Shown here piece by piece: positions 33,801 to 42,290 of a stretch of DNA of 64,000 nucleotides. The position numbers and the translations under genes were made by a program. Numbering within the stretch: position 1 is the first letter of the stretch; each line of letters opens with the position of its first letter. The stretch spans positions 33,257-97,256 of the forward strand of contig NZ_BSDJ01000030.1 of NCBI RefSeq assembly GCF_027925525.1, in the 5' to 3' direction. This stretch comes from Paenibacillus tyrphae (lineage in GTDB: Bacteria; Bacillota; Bacilli; Paenibacillales; NBRC-103111). The notes beneath the pieces are model-generated. The model worked only from the letters and a program-made list of their open reading frames with translations. It was not told the origin of the DNA and did no database searches.

Positions 33801-34141
33801 CACGCCTCACCGCCTTTGGCCTCGGCATCCTTCGTAACGAGCTTAAGCCCCAGAACGCCGGCGGCCAACGCAGCGATGAGCATAAGTTTGAGCGGATGCG
33901 CCGATTCCCCGAAAAGCACAATTTCGGTAATGACCGTACCGGCCGTGCCGAGCCCCGTAAACATCACGTACACCGTACCGATCGGTAATTTGGCCGCCGA
34001 ATCGAGAAAGGCTTTAAAGCTAAATACGATAAATACGAGGGTGAGCAGCCATTCCCACCACGCCGTCGAATGCTTCAGGCCTGTGACCCAGACGACCTCC
34101 GTTGCCCCGGCCAATATTAACAACCACCATGCTTTGTTCAT
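33800..34141 (-). CDS. Small multidrug resistance (SMR) family exporter subunit, partner
   Basis: The 113-residue protein has four membrane helices, the active-site Glu in ILAGATEVVWVTGLK and the LPIGTVYVMFTGLGTAG motif, plus a short charged tail that its partner lacks. The ATG at 34141 follows AAGGAGGAG. It is divergent from a LysR regulator, which probably controls the pair through the shared intergenic region. Confidence 0.92.
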   Translation of the reverse strand: MNKAWWLLILAGATEVVWVTGLKHSTAWWEWLLTLVFIVFSFKAFLDSAAKLPIGTVYVMFTGLGTAGTVITEIVLFGESAHPLKLMLIAALAAGVLGLKLVTKDAEAKGGEA

Positions 34142-34210
34142 CCCTTGCTTTTCTCCTCCTTGCTTGCTTAGAAACGCTTGATGTCATTGTAATTCAATAA
34201 AGGCATATCG

Positions 34211-34244
34211 TATAATGATCAATATTAATAATGGCATCATTATT
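34211..34244. promoter_or_regulatory. Palindrome and -10 box between SMR pair and LysR gene
   Basis: AATAATG-GCAT-CATTATT (34227-34244) is a dyad just downstream of a TATAAT box (34211-34216). Its location between divergent genes and ahead of the LysR start is typical for a LysR autoregulatory site. Binding is inferred. Confidence 0.5.
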
Positions 34245-34271
34245 TTTGATATCAGAACGGAGGGATATCCG

Positions 34272-35126
34272 GTGGAATTGACGGATCTTAAAGTGTTTGC
34301 TGTCATTGCCGAGGAGGGAAACATATCCCGCGCCGCAGAACGGCTGGGCTACGTTCAATCGAATGTGACCGCGAGAGTCCGGAAGCTGGAGTCGGAGCTG
34401 GGGGTCCCGTTATTTCATCGGCATCCGAAAGGCGTTGTCCTGACGGAAAAAGGCGGCGCCTTTCGCGATTACGCCCTAACGATCCTGAATTTGTCCGAGG
34501 AAGCGGTGAGAGCGGTGCGGGAGACGGATTATCCGAGCGGCCCGCTGGCGATCGGGGTGGTGGAAACCGTAAATTGCCGTAATTTAATGAAAGCTCTGGC
34601 GGATTTTCAAACCCGGTATCCCGGTGTCTCTCTTTCGATCACGACCGGAACTTCCGCGGATTTGCTTGCCAAATTGCTGAATCATCAGCTCGACGGAACG
34701 TTCGTTACCGGCGAGATCGGTTCGTCGAAGCTGGTTTTCGAACATACGGCAAAAGACGAGCTCCGGCTGCTGACCCGGACAACCGGGGAGACATACCCGG
34801 ATCTTGCCCATATGAAATGGGCCGTTTCGCCGAAGGGCTGTCCGTTCCGGGCGGTTCTGGAAGCGTGGCTTCACAGCGAAGGAATTCCTTTGGCCAATAT
34901 GCTCGAAGTGAGCTCTCTGGAAACGCTTCTGAGCTGCGTACGTTCCGGACTTGCCGCTACGCTGCTGCCCGAATCCGTACGATCCGGGGAGTTCGAGGAG
35001 CTGGGAAGCTACCCGGTTCCGGAAGCGTTTCGCTATACGACAACAAGCTTCGTCCGCCGCAACGATGGATTTTCCAGCAAAGCCTGTGCCGCTTTCGTAG
35101 AGATGGTAAAGGTAAACGGGCTGTAA
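34272..35126 (+). CDS. LysR-family transcriptional regulator
   Basis: The 284-residue protein has an N-terminal winged helix (residues 1-60; ISRAAERLGYVQSNVTARVRKLE) and a C-terminal periplasmic-binding-like effector domain (about 90-280). The GTG at 34272 follows CGGAGGGATATC; the longer frame from 34215 would pass through the palindromic operator and is rejected. It is divergent from the SMR exporter pair, the likely target. The inducer is unknown. Confidence 0.93.
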   Translation: MELTDLKVFAVIAEEGNISRAAERLGYVQSNVTARVRKLESELGVPLFHRHPKGVVLTEKGGAFRDYALTILNLSEEAVRAVRETDYPSGPLAIGVVETVNCRNLMKALADFQTRYPGVSLSITTGTSADLLAKLLNHQLDGTFVTGEIGSSKLVFEHTAKDELRLLTRTTGETYPDLAHMKWAVSPKGCPFRAVLEAWLHSEGIPLANMLEVSSLETLLSCVRSGLAATLLPESVRSGEFEELGSYPVPEAFRYTTTSFVRRNDGFSSKACAAFVEMVKVNGL

Positions 35127-35139
35127 CCGCCCTCTGCTT

Positions 35140-35955
35140 TTATTCAATCAGGTGACGGTTTTCGTAAACCGTCACTTCGCAGACCGGCTCAAAGCCCGAT
35201 CGCTTATAAATATTAATGCCGTCCGACGAAGCTTGGAGTACGCACCGTCCGGTGCGGCGCTTCCGGGCTTCCGCAAGCAGGAAGTTAAACATGGCGGACC
35301 CGAAGCCTCTTCCCCGGCAATCCTGCCTCGTGGCAATGTCGTAGATGCCGACGCTATCGGGAGCGAAAATGAGACAGCCCGTAGAAACGACGTCATCTTG
35401 AATCGTTCCGATGTACAGCTTCATGACGGAATGGTTCAGCAGGAGGGAAGCGGGTATCCTCTTATAATATAACCGAACGTTAACAGCTTCCGGCGATTCG
35501 CCGAATAAAGAAGCCAGCACGTCTGCGTATTGTTCGATGTCCCGGGCAGACGCTACCTCCTTCAGCTTCAGCTCCGCCGGGCAATTCGTATCCGGCTGCA
35601 GCGCGTCCAAGTCGGCGTACATGGCGATATTGATCTCCGCTTCGTTCAGCCCTAGACTTCTTAACGTTTCAAACGTGCAACTGCTGCGATCCTCCCATGA
35701 CCACAGCGCCATAGGGTATTGCTTCTTGTTGAAGTATTCAACGGTTTCTTCGATCATACTTGTGTCCGACGGCTTCACCTGTTCCTTAAGCCATATCGAA
35801 TTGTTGAACGTATCGGATGGCAGTCCGCAATCCACTCGAATAAAATCCGCCGTTTCGCGGACATTCATCTCACCGGAATCTTTCGCCAGGCAGGTAGATC
35901 TGGTTATAAAATTCGCCCGAACGAGTTGGGCCAGCTGTTTAAGATCTGTCGTCAT
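35140..35955 (-). CDS. GNAT-family N-acetyltransferase
   Basis: The 271-residue protein carries a C-terminal GNAT fold (about residues 130-271) with the acetyl-CoA loop QDCRGRGFGSAMFNFLL (R/Q-x2-G-x-G/A) and ASSDGINIYKRSGF at the end. The N-terminal half is a less conserved, GNAT-like or helical extension. Acceptor substrate is unknown. It is single and converges on the LysR regulator. Confidence 0.88.
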   Translation of the reverse strand: MTTDLKQLAQLVRANFITRSTCLAKDSGEMNVRETADFIRVDCGLPSDTFNNSIWLKEQVKPSDTSMIEETVEYFNKKQYPMALWSWEDRSSCTFETLRSLGLNEAEINIAMYADLDALQPDTNCPAELKLKEVASARDIEQYADVLASLFGESPEAVNVRLYYKRIPASLLLNHSVMKLYIGTIQDDVVSTGCLIFAPDSVGIYDIATRQDCRGRGFGSAMFNFLLAEARKRRTGRCVLQASSDGINIYKRSGFEPVCEVTVYENRHLIE

Positions 35956-36051
35956 TGGAAATCCTCCTTGTTAAGCATTTGCTGGAGAGGCTGTGGGAGC
36001 TACCATGATTGTACCATTTTTTACCTATGGGTTCACGCTGCTAAGCGATGA

Positions 36052-36302
36052 CTACTTCTCCGGCGCGAACACGACCAGCGGGCCGGTCATCAGATCTTCC
36101 AGAGCGCTGCCGTCGTTTAATGCATTATTAATGGCGTTAAATTCCGAGCTTTGGAATAGGATGTTTTGAATTTTCTTGTTGTCGATCTCCCCGCTGAATT
36201 TGTCCGCCACTATATTTTGAATGAGCTTATAGACCTGATTGTTGGAAAGCAAAGCCTTGCAGTACAGCTCCCACGCCATTTGAACAAATCGAAAATTCCC
36301 AC
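36052..36302 (-). pseudogene. Hypothetical protein, probable N-terminal frameshift
   Basis: The frame from ATG 36279 encodes 75 residues (MAWELYCKALLSNNQVYKLI...) but has no ribosome site near its start. A GAGGTGAGAG site does precede a GTG at 36302 in another frame, which reads GIFDLFKWRG and then runs out of sense. The MGIFDLFK start is common in small Paenibacillus proteins. One base change in frame at about 36280 would join the two. The gene is thus likely frameshifted, or translated from the later ATG. No family is recognised. Confidence 0.5.
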
Positions 36303-36384
36303 GGTAGCTCTCACCTCATGAAAAGTTATGTTAGTATTATATCGTCCGGATGGAGATTCTTGTTAACCGAAGGAGAGGGTTTGC

Positions 36385-36837
36385 GTGGCAGTAACGATCA
36401 TTGTGGGAGATTTGCTGGAGGCTAAGGAAGACATCGTTGGCCATCAAGTCAATTGCCAAGCCGTGATGGGCTCGGGAGTAGCGAAATTATTAAAAACGAA
36501 ATATCCGAACCTGTATACGTCCTACCTGGATTATTGCAAAGATAAGGCTCCGGAGGAGCTTCTCGGAACCCTTCAGCTTGTAGCCGTGCAAGGGAAGTTC
36601 GTCGCGAACATCTTCGGCCAATTGACCTATGGGCGATCGAAGAAAGTGTATACGGATTATGCCGCACTAAAAGAGGCCCTGCTCTCGTTAAAAAACTATG
36701 CGCAAGAGCACGGGTTAACGGTGGCGCTTCCCTATGGGATCGGCTGCGGGTTAGCCAACGGTTCTTGGGAGATTGTGGGGAAGATGCTGGAAGAAGCGTT
36801 CGACGATTACGAAGTGACGCTTTACCAAATCCAATAA
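36385..36837 (+). CDS. Macro-domain protein (ADP-ribose binding/processing)
   Basis: The 150-residue protein is a single macro domain: VGDLLEAKEDIVGHQVNCQAVMGSGVA holds the ADP-ribose loop, and ALPYGIGCGLANGSWEIV the second loop. The QVNCQAVMGSGVA form is like Poa1p/ADP-ribose-1''-phosphatase-type members. It begins with GTG after AAGGAGAGGG. It may reverse ADP-ribosylation or clear ADP-ribose derivatives; an ART-like protein lies 4 kb upstream, but no direct link is shown. Confidence 0.92.
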   Translation: MAVTIIVGDLLEAKEDIVGHQVNCQAVMGSGVAKLLKTKYPNLYTSYLDYCKDKAPEELLGTLQLVAVQGKFVANIFGQLTYGRSKKVYTDYAALKEALLSLKNYAQEHGLTVALPYGIGCGLANGSWEIVGKMLEEAFDDYEVTLYQIQ

Positions 36838-36898
36838 GCGCTAAAAAGGGGGGGAGGAGCGGTGCTTGTCGCACAAGCGCTCCTTTCTTTAACCTCCG

Positions 36899-37420
36899 TT
36901 AGAGCCGCGCTCCATGCCGGCGCAGCAGCTCCGCAACGCGCTCGTTCCCATGCCTGACGGCGAGCCCCAAGGCTGTATCTCCGCCTTCCGTCTTGGCGTT
37001 GACGTCGGCTCCATGCTCCATGAGCAAGCGAACGAGCTCTATGTTATCGTCGTGAAATGCGGCCGTATGCAGACAAGTGTGACCGTTGCTGTCGAAGATA
37101 TTCGTTCGGGCCCCGCAGGTCAAAAGCAGCCGGATGACCTCCGGATCCCGTTCCCCCGCAATCGCGGCATGCAGCGCGGTATTCGAAGGAATATAAGAAA
37201 TTTTGGAATGCGACACGGCATTCACATCCGCACCATAGTCCAGCAGAACCTGTACGGCAGCTTTATTGCCGAAATGCGCCGCGAACCCCAAGGGGGTCAG
37301 GCCGTCTCCGTTCTCCGTATGGGCGAGGCTCGGATGAGCCTCCAGCATGTCTTGCAGCCGCGAGGCATCCCCCGATTGTGCCGCTTGAAATACGTCATCA
37401 ATGCTTGGAATAAGCTCCAT
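36899..37420 (-). CDS. Ankyrin-repeat protein
   Basis: The 173-residue protein is made of about four ankyrin repeats (GDGLTPLGFAAHFGNKAAVQ, SNTALHAAIAG, NGHTCLHTAAFHDDNIELVR, GDTALGLAVRHGNERVAELL). Such proteins mediate protein binding; in bacteria many are immunity-like or regulatory. The ATG at 37420 follows GGAGGAAAATG. It lies in the orphan immunity region and has no clear operon partner. Confidence 0.9.
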   Translation of the reverse strand: MELIPSIDDVFQAAQSGDASRLQDMLEAHPSLAHTENGDGLTPLGFAAHFGNKAAVQVLLDYGADVNAVSHSKISYIPSNTALHAAIAGERDPEVIRLLLTCGARTNIFDSNGHTCLHTAAFHDDNIELVRLLMEHGADVNAKTEGGDTALGLAVRHGNERVAELLRRHGARL

Positions 37421-37499
37421 TTCATTTTCCTCCATTTCCGCAGGTCGTCCGTTCTGTTCTTAACTTATCACACTGCGTGCAGCATATGCTTCTCGAAAA

Positions 37500-38348
37500 T
37501 CACTTTTTTTGACAGAACCGGGAGGGTGAGGCGCCAAAGCGCTTCGAAAAAAGACCGCTGAACGAGCTTGGACTCTGAAATCCGACGCTCAAGCAAATAT
37601 CCGTTATCGACGTATCGGTTCGCAGAAGAAGTCTTTTGGCTTCTTGAAGTCGGAGTTCGGTCAAATATTGGTGGGGAGACTGACCGAATAACTGCTTGTA
37701 GCTCCTAAGAAAATGATTTGGCGATAAGCAAGCCGCTCCTGCGACCTCTTCCAAGGTGATCGGCTTGGCATAGTAAGCGGCCATATAATCGTGCCCGATA
37801 CTGACCCTCCTGAACAATTCCTCCCGTGTCGACGCTTTCCGCGACGGCAGCTTCAGCATCTCCCGATGAACCTGGCGATGGACTTGCACAAGCCTCTGCG
37901 CTAAATCACGCAATTGTTCATCCAGCCAGACGCCATCCTCCAGTCTGTTCCCATATTCCGCCTTTATTTTCAATAATGCCGGAGCGAGCCATTCGTCGTT
38001 GCAGTAAGTTTTTTCGACAAAGTCAATGGGCCCCGGGTTCAAGGAAAGCGGGTCGTCCAGCAGTTTCTCCTCGGAGGCGATCAAGCTGCGGTAGACCTCT
38101 TCGGCCAGTTGGTCCGGAAAAAAGATACAGAAGGATTCTACGGACGTCTCCGCTTCAATCGTAATCGAGTACTCCTGGCCGCGATTTAACAGCAGATAGC
38201 TGCCCTCGCCGACCGCGAAGTGTCCGTGGCCCGCTTCATAGAAGGCTCTTCCGTTGCGGAACGTTTTTATGGATAATGCGCCGTTACCCTTCCAGAAATA
38301 ATTGCTGCTACTGGCGTGCAGAAACGGAAGGAAATTAAGCGGAGTCAT
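37500..38348 (-). CDS. AraC-family transcriptional regulator
   Basis: The 282-residue protein has an N-terminal cupin-type sensor (about residues 20-120; GHFAVGEGSYLLLNRGQEYSI) and two C-terminal helix-turn-helix motifs (ITLEEVAGAACLSPNHFLRSY; TSITDICLSVGFQSPSSFSGL). It binds DNA as an activator in response to an unknown ligand. The ATG at 38348 follows AAAGGTG. Its promoter region is shared with the divergent DUF1266 gene. Confidence 0.93.
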   Translation of the reverse strand: MTPLNFLPFLHASSSNYFWKGNGALSIKTFRNGRAFYEAGHGHFAVGEGSYLLLNRGQEYSITIEAETSVESFCIFFPDQLAEEVYRSLIASEEKLLDDPLSLNPGPIDFVEKTYCNDEWLAPALLKIKAEYGNRLEDGVWLDEQLRDLAQRLVQVHRQVHREMLKLPSRKASTREELFRRVSIGHDYMAAYYAKPITLEEVAGAACLSPNHFLRSYKQLFGQSPHQYLTELRLQEAKRLLLRTDTSITDICLSVGFQSPSSFSGLFSKRFGASPSRFCQKK

Positions 38349-38413
38349 GGCGTTCACCTTTCAAAAATGCTGTATTCCTTATGTCTTCTTGGCCGTGCCT
38401 GCCATCTCCTGCT

Positions 38414-38466
38414 CCAAAAGTGTGTGAAAATTTACATAAAAATGGAAATGTTCACATCCGATATAT
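38414..38466 (+). promoter_or_regulatory. 53-bp upstream element, copy 1 (DUF1266 gene)
   Basis: The block CCAAAAGTGTGTGA, AATTTACAT, and CCGATATAT with fixed spacing (20 bp between the second and third) ends about 75 bp upstream of the DUF1266 gene. An equal block lies at 55219-55271 ahead of the Hcp-like gene. Equal spacing with diverged interior bases indicates a functional promoter or activator site. Confidence 0.7.
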
Positions 38467-38541
38467 GTACCATGAGCTAACGCGTCTCTATGAGATGGAG
38501 CTGCACGGAAAAAACTTCTCAGAAAAGGTGTTGTAAAAAAT

Positions 38542-39288
38542 ATGAAGATTGTATTGATCATCATAGTGTGCATCATCGCGGCCGTAGGCGCATTACTGCT
38601 GTGGGGCAGCCGCCTAAACGCCAAAATGAATAAGGAAAGAAAAGAGCTGGAAACCAAATACGAGCTGTCCAAGGACAAGCGGCGCTTGCTTGCTTATGGC
38701 GCAATCCTTGCACTGTACCGGAGAGAATCGACGCGGGTTCTTGAGATCAAATCGGATCGGGAGGAATTAAGGCAAGGTCTGGAATCCGCTTGGGGAATAT
38801 CCGGCAGAGACGATGCCATCGATATATTGGAATGGTTAATAAATGAAGGGCATCGAACAAGATATAACGAAGTTTATGCGGCTTTGAAATCCGGCGACCC
38901 GATTGTAGAAGAGGAGCTTGGCAAATCCAAGTCGTGCTACGAAGAAGCGAAACAGGTCATCAAAAGTAAGCTGAAGTTTACCGACGAAGACTTCAACGCG
39001 ATTGAAACGATTGCCGCGTGGGATTACGATCGCGCGATCAATATTGCAAGATGGAGCCATGCCATGGATTACATTACGGAGGAAGAGGCATGGGAGTATA
39101 TTGAGGAGGCGGCCAAGAAAGCCAGCAAAACGTTTCTGGACTGGAAATATTACTATATCTCGTTTGCTTTCGGCAGGGCGATTGCTTACGAAGGAAGCAT
39201 CTACGATACGGTGTGGGAGGCCAAAAGAGATCTGTTCGAAGACCCTGGCAGCGTCTGGAGTGAATTCCCGTTTAGGCTGAGTGCTTAA
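38542..39288 (+). CDS. DUF1266 domain protein, membrane anchored
   Basis: The 248-residue protein starts with one membrane helix (about residues 2-24) and continues as a DUF1266 domain (about 60-245; SAWGISGRDDAIDILEWLINEGHR, AAWDYDRAINIARWSHAMDYI, WKYYYISFAFGRAIAYEG). DUF1266 proteins often stand near secretion or toxin loci, but the function is unknown. An AAAGGTGT ribosome site precedes the ATG. It shares an upstream element with the Hcp-like gene at 55334. Confidence 0.9.
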   Translation: MKIVLIIIVCIIAAVGALLLWGSRLNAKMNKERKELETKYELSKDKRRLLAYGAILALYRRESTRVLEIKSDREELRQGLESAWGISGRDDAIDILEWLINEGHRTRYNEVYAALKSGDPIVEEELGKSKSCYEEAKQVIKSKLKFTDEDFNAIETIAAWDYDRAINIARWSHAMDYITEEEAWEYIEEAAKKASKTFLDWKYYYISFAFGRAIAYEGSIYDTVWEAKRDLFEDPGSVWSEFPFRLSA

Positions 39289-39302
39289 GATCATAGTTAC
39301 GT

Positions 39303-39327
39303 GCCTGCCGGCCCGGCGGGCTTTTTT
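39303..39327 (+). terminator. Rho-independent terminator of the DUF1266 gene
   Basis: GCCtGCCG pairs with CGGCgGGC around a short GCC loop, followed by TTTTTT. Confidence 0.88.
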
Positions 39328-39414
39328 ATGCTGGGGAGAACCGGTGAAGAGTTGAAAGTAATCCAATAATTGGCTATATTTTTGTATAGATTGATTTATA
39401 GAGGGGTTGAGTGA

Positions 39415-39804
39415 TTGAGTCGAACCAAACCTTTGGGCATCATCTTAATTGGGAGTTTTTATGTCTTTGGTTCTGTTGTTTTGTTGTTATCGTTATTCGT
39501 GTATGAGTTACCTTTCGAAAAGTATGGAATAGCAGCCAGATTCGGCTTGCCGAATGTTCCAGAGCATCTTGCCCGATTTCTGGTAGGGGTTTCCTCGCTC
39601 GTCATGGCTTATGGGTACTTGAAGCTCATGCGTTGGGGATATTGGCTCATGGTTGCGTATTCCATTTATTTTTTGACCGTAAGCGGTTACTTGTTCGTTC
39701 TGTACAAGGATCAGCCATTCCTAGGAAATATCATTTGGTCGCTGATCGTTATAGCCTATAGCTATTCTAAGCGAAATCATTTTATAGAAGCCTCAGCAAA
39801 TTAG
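39415..39804 (+). CDS. Small membrane protein
   Basis: The 129-residue protein has four hydrophobic helices (IILIGSFYVFGSVVLLLSLF; FLVGVSSLVMAYGYL; YWLMVAYSIYFLTVSGYLFV; IIWSLIVIAYSYS). No family with known function was recognised. Translation starts at a TTG with AGAGGGG upstream. It is followed after 20 nt by a VOC protein and may be co-transcribed with it. Confidence 0.82.
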   Translation: MSRTKPLGIILIGSFYVFGSVVLLLSLFVYELPFEKYGIAARFGLPNVPEHLARFLVGVSSLVMAYGYLKLMRWGYWLMVAYSIYFLTVSGYLFVLYKDQPFLGNIIWSLIVIAYSYSKRNHFIEASAN

Positions 39805-39823
39805 GGCAGGTGGATAAATCGAT

Positions 39824-40207
39824 ATGATTGAATTAGAGCGACTGCATCATGTAACCGTTGCTACAAGAAACTTGGAGGAAGCGAAGCATTTTTATTCTGA
39901 AGTTCTTCAATTTAAGGAGCTCGCACGCCCTCCGTTTAAGTCAAAAGGGGTATGGTACGATTTGGGGGAACAGCAGCTTCATGTCGTAGAGAATCCCCAT
40001 AGCGAAACGCTTCGGGCGAATGGATTAAATTCGTTAGAAGGTCACTTTTCGATTTGGGTGAAGAGCTACGGCAAAACGCTGCAATGGCTGGAGGAGGCAG
40101 GCATCGAGTACGAGGCCGAGCCTGACAGCGCGGCAGGTTTTTCACAGATCTATATATTGGACAGAGACAATAATGTCATAGAATTTGCGGCTTCGTATAA
40201 TTCGTAG
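39824..40207 (+). CDS. VOC/glyoxalase-family protein
   Basis: The 127-residue protein is a single VOC domain: LHHVTVATRNLEEAKHFYSE at the start, LHVVENPHSE in the middle, and IYILDRDNNVIEFAA at the end, with His and Glu metal ligands in usual places. It may be a lyase, dioxygenase or resistance protein; the substrate is not visible. GGGCAGGTGG precedes the ATG. Confidence 0.88.
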   Translation: MIELERLHHVTVATRNLEEAKHFYSEVLQFKELARPPFKSKGVWYDLGEQQLHVVENPHSETLRANGLNSLEGHFSIWVKSYGKTLQWLEEAGIEYEAEPDSAAGFSQIYILDRDNNVIEFAASYNS

Positions 40208-40257
40208 CTGATGCCCGCCAATCCAGTCGGACTTTTTTTCGACCGCTCTTTCCACAT

Positions 40258-40290
40258 AAAAAAAAACTCCTCCGGATGATCCGAAAGAGT
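40258..40290 (-). terminator. Rho-independent terminator of the secreted repeat protein
   Basis: ACTCcTcCGG pairs with CCGaAaGAGT (40266-40290) around atgat. Read on the minus strand the hairpin is followed by a run of nine T. Confidence 0.88.
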
Positions 40291-40320
40291 CTGTTACATC
40301 AATTTTGCAATTAACGATGA

Positions 40321-40749
40321 TTACACTCCAAAATAAATTTTGGCAGCGGCGATGTCGGCATCGTATTGAGCCGTGATCCGATCCAGTTCAAACTGATCGA
40401 AGGCATGATTCCAATCGTATGTCAACAATTTGTCCAATTCCGCTTTGTAGGAATCGAATGTTTTGTAATGTACTAGGTTCAATCGCGGCTCGCCGTATCC
40501 CATACCTTTAAAATATACGGTCGCCGTTGCGATATCAGCGTAGTATTGTTTATAGTGTTCGTCGAGCTCCCATTGATCGTAGGCATGGTTTAAATCAATC
40601 GTCAGCTGCTTGTCCAACGCAGTTTTGTAAGTTGCAAACGAATTATAGCTGTGCAAATTGACCAGCGGATGGGCGGAAGCGGCAGACGTAACAGCAAAAA
40701 GAGACGCAGCAACTACAGTCGATAACAGCAACGATTTAAAAGTTTTCAC
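40321..40749 (-). CDS. Secreted protein with two internal repeats
   Basis: The 142-residue precursor has a Sec signal peptide (about residues 1-27, ending ASA). The mature part consists of two about 50-residue repeats, each with YxxFxxYKxxLDKxLTxDxNHAxDQxELD and ending in YF(K/G). It contains no Cys and is probably a small secreted helical protein. The GTG at 40749 is chosen because GGAGGG stands at proper distance; the longer frame would spoil the signal peptide. No known family was recognised. Confidence 0.85.
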   Translation of the reverse strand: MKTFKSLLLSTVVAASLFAVTSAASAHPLVNLHSYNSFATYKTALDKQLTIDLNHAYDQWELDEHYKQYYADIATATVYFKGMGYGEPRLNLVHYKTFDSYKAELDKLLTYDWNHAFDQFELDRITAQYDADIAAAKIYFGV

Positions 40750-40973
40750 TAGGAATCCCTCCAATAATTGTATATTTTTTCTACAATGCAATCATATAGT
40801 ACGTGGGAAGCAGAGACAATACATTTACCAAAAATTAACAATATGTGCTGCAACAAAGCATAGATGCGCTAAAATGAATACTGGCCGACGAGACGGACAA
40901 TTCCGATAAAAAAGAGAACGAGTGTATTGAAATTTTGTGAAGAATGGGGAAGGGCCAACCTACGGTGACTTAG

Positions 40974-41648
40974 ATGAAGCTGCATTTCATAAAGAAAGAA
41001 ATCAACCTGTCGGCCAAAAGTTATACTGTTTTCATCCCTAACTTTCCTACGGATAACATGTTTGCTCTCGAGCATAGGTGTGGAATTTATATGTTATTCG
41101 GAGACCAGAAATCGCTGCAATATTTGGCATGCTTATTTCTTGCTGCAAGTATCCATCGGGACAAGATGATCTATGTGCCGGTCACAACCCGGTTGCTCCC
41201 CAAAGATTTACAGCATTTCTCCGCCTATAACAAAAATCTGGACATGGTATTCATGCACCACTCGATCCAGTTCAACACGAAGCTCTGGAAAGAGATAAAG
41301 CAAAGAATGTTTAGAACCAAGGGGGAGCTGAAAAGCTTCGAGTGCAATCCGCGTCAATTTTCAGATTTGGGATATGAGGATTACTGTCCGTTTACCTATG
41401 CGGAGAATAAAGACAAAATTTTGATAAAAAAATACGCCGACACCTTGTTTTTTTACGGGAGCAAGAAAGCATTTGAGTTTGCTTCCGGAGGCTTGGAGCC
41501 GCTGTCCAGAACCGGGGCTTCTTATTTTATACGAAACGGCGGGCATGATCACGATCATTTAGACCTTTTTACACCAAAGCATCAAGGCTTGTGTGTTGAT
41601 TTCTACGATGAGGCGTTATGGAGTAAATTGCAGGACGAGCGCCAATAA
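40974..41648 (+). CDS. Hypothetical protein
   Basis: The 224-residue protein (FPTDNMFALEHRCGIYMLFG; GGHDHDHLDLFTPKHQGLC) has no signal peptide or membrane helix. No family was recognised. GGTGACTT before the ATG is a weak ribosome site. The SUKH-3-like gene follows 13 nt later in the same direction, so they are probably one unit; this may be a toxin-system or immunity gene. Confidence 0.72.
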   Translation: MKLHFIKKEINLSAKSYTVFIPNFPTDNMFALEHRCGIYMLFGDQKSLQYLACLFLAASIHRDKMIYVPVTTRLLPKDLQHFSAYNKNLDMVFMHHSIQFNTKLWKEIKQRMFRTKGELKSFECNPRQFSDLGYEDYCPFTYAENKDKILIKKYADTLFFYGSKKAFEFASGGLEPLSRTGASYFIRNGGHDHDHLDLFTPKHQGLCVDFYDEALWSKLQDERQ

Positions 41649-41661
41649 GGAAGGAAACCGA

Positions 41662-42246
41662 ATGAAACCAGATACTTATGAACTCGGCAGACGGGAACAA
41701 ATGATATTGCTGCTGAAAAAAGCGGGATGGTATGAAGGCAGACATGTAGATATTTCAGGCTTTGAGCTTCGGTGCAAGGAAGCGGGCATCGATTTGTTTG
41801 ATCGTGCGAAAGCGTTCCTTCAAGAGTTTTCCGGAATTGACGACAGCGTTTATTTTAAATATCATCCGGACGAACCGAATTGCCGTTTTGCCGATGATTG
41901 GCATGACTACACGTTCCATTTCATTCCGGATGCCCTTAAAGAAATTGGCCGCTATGAGGATTATAGGGCTATTGTGAGCTTTGCGGGCGAGGATTGCTTT
42001 TGTCTAGGCGAATCCGGGTATTATTACCCTGCTGTCGTGGCGATTGGGCGATCCGGCAAGCTGTATTTTAAGCACGACTACGAAGGCAAGGTTTATGTCT
42101 TTGATACGCTGCTCGACAGCATGGAGCACGAACTCGATGGTCATGATCTCGTCATCTCGACACTTTACGAGAAAAATGAAGTCCTGCTTCCCACCTTATG
42201 GGGAAAGCGAGTGTTTCCTGTCAAACGGCCGAATCCTTTTGGCTAA
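41662..42246 (+). CDS. SUKH-3-like immunity protein
   Basis: The 194-residue protein resembles the SUKH-3 group: LLKKAGWYEGRHVDISGFEL at the start, FLQEFSGIDDSVYFKYH, and GESGYYYPAVVAIGRSGKLY followed by a Y-G-K-V-Y-V strand. These proteins are predicted immunity factors of polymorphic toxins. The ATG at 41662 follows AAGGAAGG. Neighbours on both sides are uncharacterised small genes. Confidence 0.78.
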   Translation: MKPDTYELGRREQMILLLKKAGWYEGRHVDISGFELRCKEAGIDLFDRAKAFLQEFSGIDDSVYFKYHPDEPNCRFADDWHDYTFHFIPDALKEIGRYEDYRAIVSFAGEDCFCLGESGYYYPAVVAIGRSGKLYFKHDYEGKVYVFDTLLDSMEHELDGHDLVISTLYEKNEVLLPTLWGKRVFPVKRPNPFG

Positions 42247-42290
42247 GTGTTGTACGAATACGACTACTACTTAACTTACGAGGGTGAATT

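Noticed and set aside
34142..34271. Guanidine (ykkC-type) riboswitch before the SMR pair
   Set aside because: The gap is too short and shows none of the conserved blocks; a LysR gene is divergent instead.
38379..38678. 99-codon minus-strand frame
   Set aside because: Antisense to the DUF1266 start and covering the shared 53-bp promoter element.
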